The translations under genes were made by a program, and so were the position numbers. This document shows, piece by piece, positions 16,399-25,237 of a DNA stretch of 64,000 bases; the stretch's first letter is position 1, and each line of letters begins with the position of its first letter. Source of the DNA: Rathayibacter sp. Leaf185 (GTDB lineage: Bacteria; Actinomycetota; Actinomycetes; Actinomycetales; Microbacteriaceae); contig NZ_LMPP01000001.1 of the NCBI RefSeq assembly GCF_001423885.1, positions 533,542 through 597,541 on the forward strand. The letters run 5' to 3'. The notes under the pieces are model-generated. The model saw only the letters and a program-made list of their open reading frames with translations. It was not told the DNA's origin and ran no database searches.

Positions 16399-16506
16399 CC
16401 CGCCGCTTCGCACGACGGCCCGGGACGCGCAAGTGCCGGACAGCACGATCGGCGTGTGGTCGCATGGAACTCGTCGCGACCGATGCGACCACGATCAAGG
16501 AGCCGC

Positions 16507-17856
16507 GTGCCCGCCGACATTCCCACTCTCTTCGCCCTGCACGGGCTCGGCTTCAGCCGGCACCTCTTCGACGCGCTCGCCCGCGAGCTCGAGGGCGAGT
16601 TCGACGTGGTCGCGATCGACCTGCCCGGCTTCGGCGACGAGCGCGACAATCCGGAGACGTCGGTCGAGCAGGTCACCGCGCACGTCGTCCGCCGCATCCG
16701 CGAGCACTCGCCCCAGCGCTGGCTGATCGCCGGCCACAGCATGGGCGGCAAGGTCGCCTCTCTCGTCGCCGAGCGGACGATGTCGGGCCGCTCGGGCCTG
16801 TTCGGCCTGGCCGGAGTCGTGCTGCTGGCCGGCTCGCCGCTCTCGCCCGAGCCGATGGCCGACGAGCAGCGGCGCACCATGCTCGGCTGGGTCGACGACG
16901 GTCCGCTCGACGAGGAGCAGGCCCGCACGTTCCTCGACCAGAACCTCGGCGCAGCGCTGCCGCCCGCGCTCGACGAGCTCGCTCTCGGCGACCTGCTGCG
17001 CACCTCGCCCGAAGCGTGGCGCGAGTGGCTCGAGACCGGGAGCCGGACCGACTTCTCGCGCGACGCCTCCGCCGTGCCCGCTCTGCTGATCGCGGGCGGC
17101 GAGGACGGCGACCTCGGCGAGGACGCTCAGCGCCGCACGAACGGCCGCACCTACCCGCGCTCGCGCCTCGTGACCCTCGCGGGCGCCGGTCACGTGCTCC
17201 CCCTCGAGCGGCCGGCCGAGGTCGCCACCGCGATCAGGGAGTTCTGGGCCGAGGAGGCGGGCACCGCGCCGATCGTGCCGGCCGACGCCTCCCGGGCGAT
17301 CGTCTCGGCCCGCACGAGCAGCCGCGTGCGCGCCGCTCTGGCCGAGCGCGCGCTGGCCGACGACCCGCACTACGCGCCGCAGGTGCTCACCGCCGCGCAG
17401 CTCACCACTCTGCGCGCGATCGCCGACCGCGTCGTGCCGCAGGACGGCCCCGCGATCGATCTCGCCGCCCGCGTCGACGCCCAGCTCGCCGAGGGCGTGG
17501 GTGACGGCTGGCGCAATGCCGAGCTCCCCGCGGACCCGGTCGCGTACGGCCTCGCTCTCGACGCGCTCGCCGGGTTCGAGACGCTCGCCGATCAGGAGGC
17601 GGCTCTGCGCGACCTCGGCACGGGCGACCTCGGCACGGGCGACCTCGGCACCCTCTCGGCCGGCCAGCTCACCGCCTGGTTCGAGGACTGCCGCGTCGAC
17701 CTCGTGCGCCAGTGGCTCGCGCACCCCGCGACGATGGCGCGCGTCGGCTACGACGGCTACGCCACCGGAGGCGACACCGCGCTCATCCCCGGTTTCCGCG
17801 TGCTCGGCGCAGACGAACGGGAACCCTGGGAGCCGAGCACGAGGAGTGTCCGATGA
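16507..17856 (+). CDS. alpha/beta hydrolase fused to gluconate 2-dehydrogenase subunit 3-like domain
   Basis: Two-domain protein of 449 residues. Residues 1-260 are an alpha/beta hydrolase with the oxyanion region FALHGLGFSRHLFD, nucleophile elbow GHSMGG and the catalytic His in GAGHVLPLERP. Residues about 275-449 resemble the small subunit (subunit 3) of membrane gluconate 2-dehydrogenases (VLTAAQLTTLRAIADRVVPQ; C-terminal GYDGYATGGDTALIPGFR). GTG 16507 follows AAGGAG. The stop overlaps the next gene, a GMC oxidoreductase, by four bases: the usual large-subunit partner. A hydrolase-dehydrogenase fusion might couple lactone hydrolysis to sugar oxidation, which is inference. Confidence 0.75.
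   Translation: MPADIPTLFALHGLGFSRHLFDALARELEGEFDVVAIDLPGFGDERDNPETSVEQVTAHVVRRIREHSPQRWLIAGHSMGGKVASLVAERTMSGRSGLFGLAGVVLLAGSPLSPEPMADEQRRTMLGWVDDGPLDEEQARTFLDQNLGAALPPALDELALGDLLRTSPEAWREWLETGSRTDFSRDASAVPALLIAGGEDGDLGEDAQRRTNGRTYPRSRLVTLAGAGHVLPLERPAEVATAIREFWAEEAGTAPIVPADASRAIVSARTSSRVRAALAERALADDPHYAPQVLTAAQLTTLRAIADRVVPQDGPAIDLAARVDAQLAEGVGDGWRNAELPADPVAYGLALDALAGFETLADQEAALRDLGTGDLGTGDLGTLSAGQLTAWFEDCRVDLVRQWLAHPATMARVGYDGYATGGDTALIPGFRVLGADEREPWEPSTRSVR
17611..17650 (+). repeat. 15-bp tandem repeat inside the hydrolase fusion gene
   Basis: GACCTCGGCACGGGC twice, then a partial third copy, coding DLGTG DLGTG DLGT. In frame; probably slippage-prone. It lies in a loop of the gluconate-dehydrogenase-like domain. 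Confidence 0.8.
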
Positions 17857-19400
17857 ACACCGCAGGAATGCGCCGCTTCGATCTCGACGAGGTCGTCGAC
17901 GCCGTCGTGATCGGCACGGGCGCAGGCGGCGCGCCGCTGCTCGCCTCCCTCGCCGCGCGCGGCCTCCGCGTCGTCGCGCTCGAGGCCGGCCCGCACTTCG
18001 ATCCGGTCGACTACACGGCCGACGAGGACGCGGCGACGCAGATCAACTGGATGGAGGAGCGCCTCAGCGGCGGCGAGACCCCCACCGCCTTCGGCCCCAA
18101 CAACAGCGGCCGCGGAGTCGGCGGCTCGACGCTGCACTGGGGCGCGTTCACGCCGCGCCCCGACCCGCGCGACCTGCTGCTGCGCACCGAGTCGGGCCTC
18201 GGCCGCGACTGGCCGATCGCGCACGCCGAGCTGACCTCGTACATCGAGCAGGTGGAGGCGACCATCGGCGTCTCCGGGCCGGCCGACTACCCGTGGGACC
18301 CCTCCCGCCGCTATCTGCAGGGGCCGGTCGACCGCAACGCGTCGGCCGACATGATGCTCCGGGGCTGCGCGGCCCTCGGGATCCGCGCCACCGACGCTCC
18401 CGCCGCCGTGCTCAGCGGGGGCCGGCACCAGGGCGACTTCGGCGAGCGCCCCGCCTGCGTCAACTGCGGCCAGTGCCACCAGGGCTGCCGCACCGGCGCC
18501 AAGGGGAGCATGGAGAACACCTACCTGCCGCAGGCCGTTCGCGCCGGGGCTGAGATCCGCGCGGAGTCCTTCGTGCACGGCATCGAGCTCGACGTGGCGG
18601 GCCGGGTGAGCGCCGTCGTCTACACCGTCGGCGGTGTCGAGCGCCGTCAGCGCTGCTCGGCGCTGTTCCTCTGCGCGGGCGGAGTCGAGACCCCGCGCCT
18701 CCTGCTGCACACGGGGCTCGCGAACAGCAGCGGCCAGGTCGGCCGCAACTTCCTCGCGCACGGCGCCACGCAGGTCTGGGGCACCTTCGAGACCGAGATG
18801 CGCGGCTACCGCGGCTACCCCTCCTCCGTGATCACCGAGGACACGGTGCGGCCCGCCGATGCCGACTTCGCCGGCGGCTACCTCATCCAGAGCCTCGGAG
18901 TCATGCCGCTCACCCTCGCGACGACCCTCGCCCGCGGCGGCGGGCTGTGGGGCCGCGAGCTGGTCGACGCGCTCGACGGCTACCGCTTCATGGCGGGGGT
19001 CGGCATCAACGCCGAGTGCCTGCCCGCCGACGGCAACCGCCTCGAGCTGACCGACGAGCTCGACGAGCACGGCGTGCCGAAGGCGCGCATCTCGTTCTCG
19101 GCCGGCGCGAACGAGGAGGCGATCGACGCGCATGCGATCCGCACCATGACCGCGATCGTCGAGGCGGCGGGCGCGACGAGCACCCGAGTGCTGGCGCGCA
19201 CCGCGCACACGCTGGGCACCTGCCGGATGGGGACGGACCCCGGCGATGCGGTCATCGACTCCGACGGGCGCAGCTTCGACATCCCGAACCTCTGGGTCTG
19301 CGACAACTCGGTGTTCCCGAGCGCGCTGATCGCCAATCCGGCACTCGCGACGATGGCGCTGTCGCTGCGGACGGCGGACCGCTTCCTCGCCCAGGCCTGA
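17853..19400 (+). CDS. GMC-family FAD-dependent oxidoreductase
   Basis: Flavin oxidoreductase of 515 residues, large subunit-like partner of the preceding gluconate-dehydrogenase domain. The FAD dinucleotide fold is VVIGTGAGGAPLLASLAARG (about residues 18-37); FGPNNSGRGVGGSTLHWGA is the GMC signature region. Near residue 205 lies a four-Cys motif (CVNCGQCHQGC) seen in a subgroup of these enzymes. The C-terminus has the conserved LGTCRMGTDPGDAVID and NPALATMALSLR. ATG 17853 overlaps the previous stop. Substrate probably a sugar or alcohol; not determinable here. Confidence 0.88.
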   Translation: MNTAGMRRFDLDEVVDAVVIGTGAGGAPLLASLAARGLRVVALEAGPHFDPVDYTADEDAATQINWMEERLSGGETPTAFGPNNSGRGVGGSTLHWGAFTPRPDPRDLLLRTESGLGRDWPIAHAELTSYIEQVEATIGVSGPADYPWDPSRRYLQGPVDRNASADMMLRGCAALGIRATDAPAAVLSGGRHQGDFGERPACVNCGQCHQGCRTGAKGSMENTYLPQAVRAGAEIRAESFVHGIELDVAGRVSAVVYTVGGVERRQRCSALFLCAGGVETPRLLLHTGLANSSGQVGRNFLAHGATQVWGTFETEMRGYRGYPSSVITEDTVRPADADFAGGYLIQSLGVMPLTLATTLARGGGLWGRELVDALDGYRFMAGVGINAECLPADGNRLELTDELDEHGVPKARISFSAGANEEAIDAHAIRTMTAIVEAAGATSTRVLARTAHTLGTCRMGTDPGDAVIDSDGRSFDIPNLWVCDNSVFPSALIANPALATMALSLRTADRFLAQA

Positions 19401-19411
19401 CGCCGCGCCCC

Positions 19412-19468
19412 GGCATGCCACTCCGGTACGCGACACGCGGCGCAGGCGTACTGAAGTGGCATCTCGCG
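19412..19468 (-). repeat. dispersed palindromic element, copy B
   Basis: The reverse complement aligns end to end with copy C (48826-48888). The arms ATGCCACTTC and GAAGTGGCAT flank GTACGC/GCGTAC. It starts 12 bases after the GMC oxidoreductase stop, a 3'-end location like copies A and C. Confidence 0.8.
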
Positions 19469-19482
19469 AAGTGGTGCCCGGG

Positions 19483-19500
19483 GTTTAACACGTTCGAAAC
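19483..19500. promoter_or_regulatory. AT-richer imperfect palindrome upstream of the SsuA-like gene
   Basis: GTTTAACACGTTCGAAAC matches its own reverse complement at 12 of 18 positions. It lies about 100 bases before the binding-protein start and is the only AT-rich palindrome in this 195-base gap. Operator or promoter role is a guess. Confidence 0.25.
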
Positions 19501-19595
19501 CGCTCAGAAATGCCCTGACTTCTGCGCAGGGTTGAGTGGAGGCACGACGTCCCCGACAGCACGGGGTCGCGCACCTCTACCCCACGGAGCCCGCC

Positions 19596-20561
19596 ATGCC
19601 CCAGTCCCGATACCGTCGCGCCCTCGCCCTCGCCGCCACCGCCGCGGCGACCTTCTCGCTCGTCGCCTGCTCGGGGGCGAGCGACGCGGAGGACGCGGGC
19701 GGCGAGTCCGTCACCGTCACCGTCGGCACCCTGCGCGGCCAGCCGCACTTCTACCAGCCGTTCCTCTACGAGCAGTTCGCCGAGGAGGGCGTGGAGTTCG
19801 AGGTCATCACCCTCGACACGACTCCCGCTCTCTCGGACGCGCTCGTCGCCGGCACCATCGACTTCGCGATCTCGGGGGTCACGCCGACCATCTCGTCGAT
19901 CGCGCAGGACCGCGACCTGAAGATCGTCGCCTCCGCGGCCGACGGCGGATCGGGCTTCATCGGCGGCGAGGGCATCTCGTCGGTCGAGGACCTCGCCGGC
20001 AAGAAGGTCGGCTACATCCAGGGCAGCGCCCAGGAGGTGGCGCTCCGCTACTACCTCGAGCAGGCCGGCCTCACCGACTCCGATCTCGAGCTGACCACCA
20101 TCCCCGTGCCCGAGATGGCGTCGGCATACACGACGGGCTCGATCGACGCCTTCTTCGGAGTCGAGATCGGCGTCTCGCTCGCGGAGGCGGCCGGCGGCAC
20201 CGAGATCGCCGACCCGTACGACACCCCGATCGGCCGGGTGAACATCGGCCTGGTCACCACCGGAGCGATGATCGAGGAGCAGCCGGAGGTCGTGCAGAAG
20301 GTCGTCGACACCCACGCGGCGACCATCGAGTACATGGACGACAACGTCGACGAGTGGCTGCCCGAGATGATCTCGGAGTTCGGCGGCGATCAGGAGGTCC
20401 TCGAATCGGCGCTCGAGAACTTCTGGCTCCGCTCCGACCTGACCGACGAGTACCAGGGCCAGCTCGAGGCGCTCGCGACCCAGATGCAGGAGCTCGGCTT
20501 CATCGACGAGGCGCCCGCCATCGCTGACGTCGTCGACACGAGCTTCGCGCCGACCTCGTGA
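19596..20561 (+). CDS. ABC transporter substrate-binding lipoprotein, SsuA/TauA type
   Basis: Extracytoplasmic receptor of 321 residues. ATG 19596 gives a basic start, hydrophobic core and lipobox LVACS (Cys25). The fold is the NMT1/SsuA type, with GTIDFAISGVTPTISSIAQD, DLAGKKVGYIQGSAQE and GSIDAFFGVEIGVSLAE. Such receptors bind sulfonates, taurine, nitrate or thiamine precursors. No sulfur- or nitrogen-metabolism gene adjoins it, so the ligand is open. The stop overlaps the permease start. Confidence 0.88.
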   Translation: MPQSRYRRALALAATAAATFSLVACSGASDAEDAGGESVTVTVGTLRGQPHFYQPFLYEQFAEEGVEFEVITLDTTPALSDALVAGTIDFAISGVTPTISSIAQDRDLKIVASAADGGSGFIGGEGISSVEDLAGKKVGYIQGSAQEVALRYYLEQAGLTDSDLELTTIPVPEMASAYTTGSIDAFFGVEIGVSLAEAAGGTEIADPYDTPIGRVNIGLVTTGAMIEEQPEVVQKVVDTHAATIEYMDDNVDEWLPEMISEFGGDQEVLESALENFWLRSDLTDEYQGQLEALATQMQELGFIDEAPAIADVVDTSFAPTS

Positions 20562-21430
20562 CGACCACGGCCGAGCCGTCGACCGCGACCGAGCGGCTCT
20601 CGACCACGACGCGCAAGCGCCGGCCCGCACGCTCGGGCTGGACGACGTTCCTCCTCGGCCTGCCCGTCCCGATCCTGTTCGTGCTGCTCTGGCAGTTCGG
20701 GCGGGCGGGCGAGTGGGAGCTGCCCTTCGGCATCAGGATGGCGTTCCTGCCCTACCCGGGCAACGTGCTCGTCTCGCTGATCGACTACGCCTTCGCGGGC
20801 CTGCGCAACGACGCGTTCAGCGGCGGACTCTGGGCCGACCTCGGCGCGAGCGCGGGGCGCGTGTTCGGCGGCTTCGCGCTGGCCACCGTCATCGCGATCC
20901 CGCTCGGCGTGCTGATGGGGCGGTACTACACGGTCAACTCGCTGTTCGACCCCTTCATCAACCTGTTCCGCCCGGTCCCGGCGACCGCCTGGGTCCCGCT
21001 CGTGGCGCTGCTCATCGGCTACGGCGACCAGGCGTCGATCTTCCTGATCACGCTCTCGGCCTTCTTCCCGATCGTGCTCGGCACCATCAGCGGTGCGCGC
21101 CAGGTGCCACCGCGCCTGATCGAGGCGGCGCGGATGCTGGGCACCGGCACCGCGGGCGTCCTCGCGCGGGTCGTGCTGCCCGCCTCCGCCGCCGCGATCG
21201 TGAACGGCATGCGCGTCGGTCTCGGGCTCGCCTGGGTCGTGCTGGTGCTCAGCGAGACGACGGGGGTGAGCACGGGCCTCGGCTCGACGATCTTCCTCGC
21301 GCGCGACGTCGTGCGCACCGACCTGATCGTCGTCGGCATGATCTGCATCGCGATCGCGGGCTTCGCCTCCGACCGCCTGCTGCTCCTGGTGTTCCGTCTG
21401 CTCTTCGGCCGCCGGCCGCTCATCAAGTGA
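20558..21430 (+). CDS. ABC transporter permease, SsuC/TauC type
   Basis: Inner-membrane subunit of 290 residues with about six helices. The EAA loop reads EAARMLGTGTAGVLARVVLP (about residues 188-207), typical of the nitrate/sulfonate/taurine class. The GTG start at 20558 overlaps the binding-protein stop by four bases, indicating coupled translation. The ATPase gene follows after 7 bases, giving a complete three-gene importer. Confidence 0.9.
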   Translation: MTTTAEPSTATERLSTTTRKRRPARSGWTTFLLGLPVPILFVLLWQFGRAGEWELPFGIRMAFLPYPGNVLVSLIDYAFAGLRNDAFSGGLWADLGASAGRVFGGFALATVIAIPLGVLMGRYYTVNSLFDPFINLFRPVPATAWVPLVALLIGYGDQASIFLITLSAFFPIVLGTISGARQVPPRLIEAARMLGTGTAGVLARVVLPASAAAIVNGMRVGLGLAWVVLVLSETTGVSTGLGSTIFLARDVVRTDLIVVGMICIAIAGFASDRLLLLVFRLLFGRRPLIK

Positions 21431-21437
21431 GGCCCTC

Positions 21438-22223
21438 ATGACACTCGCACCGGTCCGCACCGCGGACGTCCACGTGCTCGACCTCGTCAAGCGCTACGAG
21501 ACCGCGACCGGCGGCGTGCTCGCCATGGCCGACGTGACGCTCGACATCCCCTCCGGCGAGTTCGTGGCCGTCGTCGGCGCGAGCGGCTGCGGCAAGTCGA
21601 CGCTGCTGCGCATCCTCGCCGGGTTCGAGGAGGCGACGGAGGGAGTGGTCGAGGTCGGCGGCGTCCCCGTCGCCTCCCCCGGCCCCGACCGCGGCGTCGT
21701 GTTCCAGGACTACGGCCTCTTCCCCTGGCTGAGCGTGCGCGAGAACGTCGCCTACGGGCCGCGGCGCAAGAAGCTGCCCAAGGCAGCAGTGACGGAGGTG
21801 ACCGACCGCTTCATCGAGGCGGTGCGGCTCACCCGCTTCGCCGACCGGTTCCCGGGCGAGCTCTCCGGAGGCATGCAGCAGCGCGTCGCGATCGCCCGCG
21901 TCCTCGCGAACGAGCCCTCGGTGCTGCTGATGGACGAGCCGTTCGGCGCGCTCGACGCGCTGACCCGCTCCGATCTGCAGGCCGAGCTCAAGCGCATCCA
22001 CCGCGAGACCCGCACCACGGTGCTGTTCGTCACGCACTCGATCGAGGAGGCGGTCTACCTCGCCGACCGCGTCGTCGTGATGACCGGAGGCGCCTCGCAC
22101 GGCGTCCCCGGCCACATCAGCGAGATCGTGCCGATCGGGCTGCCGGAGGAGCGCGACGTCACCACTCCGGAGTTCAACGAGTACAAGCGCCGGATCTCGG
22201 AGCTGGTGCACGCGCCGGCCTGA
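21438..22223 (+). CDS. ABC transporter ATP-binding protein, SsuB/TauB type
   Basis: Cytoplasmic ATPase of 261 residues. Walker A GASGCGKST (about 49-57), Q-loop VVFQDYGLFPW, signature LSGGMQQRVAIARVLA, Walker B VLLMDEPFGALD, H-loop FVTHSIEEAVYLADRV. The DYGLFPW and HSIEEA variants are typical of the nitrate/sulfonate/taurine group. It completes the binding protein-permease-ATPase operon. The 3' neighbour is on the other strand. Confidence 0.92.
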   Translation: MTLAPVRTADVHVLDLVKRYETATGGVLAMADVTLDIPSGEFVAVVGASGCGKSTLLRILAGFEEATEGVVEVGGVPVASPGPDRGVVFQDYGLFPWLSVRENVAYGPRRKKLPKAAVTEVTDRFIEAVRLTRFADRFPGELSGGMQQRVAIARVLANEPSVLLMDEPFGALDALTRSDLQAELKRIHRETRTTVLFVTHSIEEAVYLADRVVVMTGGASHGVPGHISEIVPIGLPEERDVTTPEFNEYKRRISELVHAPA

Positions 22224-22232
22224 GCCGCGCGG

Positions 22233-23057
22233 TCAGAAGTCCGTACCGCGGCTGAGCGCCTCCCACTCGTCGGCCTCGGCGAGGAGGGTGTTCAGCGCGG
22301 TGCGGAACGCGTCGGACGCGTCGTTGCCGAGCAGCAGCAGTGACGGAGTCGACTCCGACTCGACGACCCGGATCAGCGCGGCGGCCGCCTTCGCGGGGTC
22401 ACCGGCCTGGGTGCCGTGGACGGTGTCGTTCTCCTTGCGGCGCTTGCCCGCGGTGTCGGCGTAGTCGGCGATCGGCTGCGACGACTGCGTCAGCGAGCGT
22501 CCCGCGAAGTCGGTGCGGAATCCGCCGGGCTCGACCGAGAACGCGGTGATCCCCAGCGGAGCGACCTCCTTGCGGAGCGAGAGCGTGAGCGCCTCGATCG
22601 CGGCCTTCACGGCGGCGTAGTAGCCCGACCCCTCGGGCGAGATGCGCGCACCGATCGAGGACAGGTTGACGATCGTGCCGGAGCGGCGGGCGCGCATCCC
22701 GGGCAGCACCGCCTTGACGGTGCGCACGGTGCCGAAGAGCTGCGTGTCGAAGAGCTGCCGCACGTCGGCGTCGTCGCCCTCCTCGACCGCCGAGCGGTAG
22801 CCGTAGCCGGCGTTGTTGACGAGCACGTCCACTCCCCCGAAGCGCTCCTCGGCCGCCTCGACGGCGGCGGTGACCTGAGCGTCGTCGGTCACGTCGAGCG
22901 CCAGCGCGAGGGCGGAGCCGGGGTGCTGCTCGGCGAGGTCGCGCACCGACTCGACGTCGCGGGCGGTGACGACGACGTCGTGCCCGTGCTCGAGGACGGC
23001 CGTCGCGAGGGCGCGGCCGAGGCCGGTGGAGCAGCCGGTGATGAGCCAGGTGGTCAT
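22233..23057 (-). CDS. short-chain dehydrogenase/reductase
   Basis: Classical SDR of 274 residues, NAD(P)-dependent. Cofactor motif TGCSTGLG (TGxxxGxG) near residue 8, NNAG at about 86, catalytic Ser in NLSSIGA and YxxxK as YYAAVK. The start at ATG 23057 places the cofactor strand at residue 3, as in the family. The C-terminal RGTDF is an extension of unknown role. Substrate not predictable. It diverges from the GH42 gene with a 221-base gap. Confidence 0.85.
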   Translation of the reverse strand: MTTWLITGCSTGLGRALATAVLEHGHDVVVTARDVESVRDLAEQHPGSALALALDVTDDAQVTAAVEAAEERFGGVDVLVNNAGYGYRSAVEEGDDADVRQLFDTQLFGTVRTVKAVLPGMRARRSGTIVNLSSIGARISPEGSGYYAAVKAAIEALTLSLRKEVAPLGITAFSVEPGGFRTDFAGRSLTQSSQPIADYADTAGKRRKENDTVHGTQAGDPAKAAAALIRVVESESTPSLLLLGNDASDAFRTALNTLLAEADEWEALSRGTDF

Positions 23058-23191
23058 GGCGGTCCTTCTCTCGTCGTGATGCCCCGTGCGGGCGTTCGCT
23101 CCATCACACCGCGTGACGGGCCCTGGTGACAGGGGTGGACGGTGCGTGCACCGCGAGTGCACCCCTCCGCAGGGCAGCGGCGGAGGCGTCG

Positions 23192-23207
23192 TGAAACGTT
23201 TTATGCT
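23192..23207 (+). promoter_or_regulatory. LacI-type operator overlapping the GH42 promoter
   Basis: TGAAACGTTTTATG is a LacI-like palindrome around the central CG, with TATGCT (23202-23207) as a possible -10. It lies about 75 bases before the beta-galactosidase start. It differs from the GGyAArCGyTTTCC operators near 41-49 kb, so another LacI protein may bind it. Confidence 0.45.
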
Positions 23208-23278
23208 CGAAGTCCGGCGGACGACGCGGCCCGGCCCCGTCGCTCCTGAATCTCGATCACGGAAGGGACGTCGCACGG

Positions 23279-25237
23279 ATGATGCACTACGGAGGCGACT
23301 ACAACCCCGAGCAGTGGGACGAGGCGACCTGGAGCGAGGACGTCGTCCGCATGCGGGAGGCGGGCGTCACCACGGTCAGCCTCGGCATCTTCGCGTGGGC
23401 GCGGATCCAGCCCGACGAGGACACCTTCGACTTCGAGTGGCTCGACCGCGTCATCGACCTGCTGCACGAGAACGGGATCGGAGTCGATCTCGCGACCGCG
23501 ACCGCGTCGCCTCCGTCGTGGGCCGCGAAGAAGTACCCGGCCCTGCTCCCCCAGGACGAGAACGGCGCCACCTACTGGCCGGGCAGCCGCCAGGCCTACA
23601 GCCCGTCCTCGCCCGACTACCGCAGGCTCGCCGCTCGCCTCGTCACTGCGATCGCCGAGCGGTACCACGATCACCCCGCGATCGTCCTCTGGCACGTGAA
23701 CAACGAGTACGGCTGCCACCTGAACCACGACTACTCCGACAACGCCGCCGTCGCGTTCCGCGCGTGGCTCGAGCGGAAGTACGGCGACGTCGCCGAGCTG
23801 AACCGCCGCTGGGGCACGCTCTTCTGGTCGCAGCGCTACGGCTCGTTCGACGAGATCGTGCCGCCGAGGAAGGCGCCGTACAGCCACAACCCCGCCGGCC
23901 TGCTCGACTTCCGCCGCTTCACCTCGGACACCCTGCTCGGCCTGTACACGATGGAGCGCGACATCCTCCGCGCCGCGGGTGCGACCCAGCCGATCACGAC
24001 GAATTTCATGGGCGCGTTCCCTCCACTCGACTACTGGAAGTGGGCCGCCGAGGTCGACGTCGTCAGCGACGACAACTACTTCGACCCCGCCGATCCGGAG
24101 TCGTTCCGCGGCGCCGCCTTCACCCGCGACCTGATGCGGTCGCTGAAGCCCGGCCAGCCGTGGCTGCTGATGGAGCAGGCGACCAGCGCGGTCAGCTGGC
24201 GCCCGTCCAACTCCCCGAAGGCGCCGGGGCGGATGGCGGCGCTGTCGATGCAGGCCGTGGGCCGCGGAGCCGACGGGATCCTGTTCTTCCAGTGGCGCCA
24301 GTCGCGTCGGGGCAGCGAGAAGTTCCACTCGGCGATGCTGCCGCAGGCCGGCACCGACACCCGCACCTGGCGGGAGGTCGTCGAGCTGGGGTCCACGCTC
24401 GCCGAGCTGCCGGATCTCGGAGGCACCGCCTCCGGAGCGCGGATCGCCCTCGTGCTCGACTGGGAGAACTGGTGGGCGATCCAGAACCCCGACCACCCCG
24501 TCGTGCTCGACTATCTCGACCTGGTGCAGCGCTGGCACGCCGCGTTCCACCGGCAGAACCTCGCCGTCGACCTCGTGCGCGCGACCGACGACCTCTCCGG
24601 CTACGCACTCGTTGTGCTCGCCCACTCCTACCTGCTGACCGACGATGCGGCGGTGAACCTGACCTCGTTCGTCGAGAGCGGCGGACGCCTGCTCGTCACC
24701 GCCTTCAGCGACGTGGTCGACGAGGACGACGCGTTCCGCGACGGAGGATTCCAGGTGGGGCTGCGCGAGGTGCTCGGGGTGAGCGTGGTCGAGTTCGGCG
24801 CGACCGCCTCCGTGAGTGCAGACGGGCCCGTCGGCGCCTTCGAGGGCGGGTTCCTGGCGGAGGAGCTCGTCGAGACGGGCCCGGTGACCGTGCTCGGCCG
24901 CTTCACCTCCGGACAGGCCGCCGGAATGCCGGCGCTCACGGCGTGCACCACCGGCTCCGGGACCGCGCACTACCTCGCGACGATCCCCGACGACGCGGGC
25001 ATGACCGCGCTCACCGGCTGGCTGGCTGCGGAGTCGGGTGTGGAGCCGGTTCTCGCCGCGTCGCCGTGGGTCGAAGCGGCGCGCCGCGGTGACGTTCTGA
25101 CGGTGATCAACCACGGCGCCGAGCCGGTCGACGTGGCCGTGTCCGGCTCGGACGTGCTCACCGGAGCCCCCGTCGAGTCGCTGCGCCTCGAGCAGTACGG
25201 CTGGGCACTGGTGCGCGAGTCGGGACCCGCCGCCTAG
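23279..25237 (+). CDS. GH42 beta-galactosidase
   Basis: Cytoplasmic glycosidase of 652 residues releasing terminal beta-galactose. It opens with MMHYGGDYNPEQW, the GH42 hallmark. The acid/base is Glu143 in HVNNEYG and the nucleophile Glu299 in LLMEQATSAV. A trimerisation-like domain (about 400-600) and C-terminal beta domain follow. No signal peptide, so imported oligosaccharides are the substrate. Its end overlaps the converging KDPG aldolase by four bases. The neighbourhood suggests galactose-containing acidic oligosaccharides. Confidence 0.93.
   Translation: MMHYGGDYNPEQWDEATWSEDVVRMREAGVTTVSLGIFAWARIQPDEDTFDFEWLDRVIDLLHENGIGVDLATATASPPSWAAKKYPALLPQDENGATYWPGSRQAYSPSSPDYRRLAARLVTAIAERYHDHPAIVLWHVNNEYGCHLNHDYSDNAAVAFRAWLERKYGDVAELNRRWGTLFWSQRYGSFDEIVPPRKAPYSHNPAGLLDFRRFTSDTLLGLYTMERDILRAAGATQPITTNFMGAFPPLDYWKWAAEVDVVSDDNYFDPADPESFRGAAFTRDLMRSLKPGQPWLLMEQATSAVSWRPSNSPKAPGRMAALSMQAVGRGADGILFFQWRQSRRGSEKFHSAMLPQAGTDTRTWREVVELGSTLAELPDLGGTASGARIALVLDWENWWAIQNPDHPVVLDYLDLVQRWHAAFHRQNLAVDLVRATDDLSGYALVVLAHSYLLTDDAAVNLTSFVESGGRLLVTAFSDVVDEDDAFRDGGFQVGLREVLGVSVVEFGATASVSADGPVGAFEGGFLAEELVETGPVTVLGRFTSGQAAGMPALTACTTGSGTAHYLATIPDDAGMTALTGWLAAESGVEPVLAASPWVEAARRGDVLTVINHGAEPVDVAVSGSDVLTGAPVESLRLEQYGWALVRESGPAA

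Noticed and set aside
19401..19595. riboswitch before the SsuA-like gene
   Set aside because: Only a weak 5-bp hairpin and an imperfect palindrome; no match to SAM, TPP or cobalamin motifs that I could trace.
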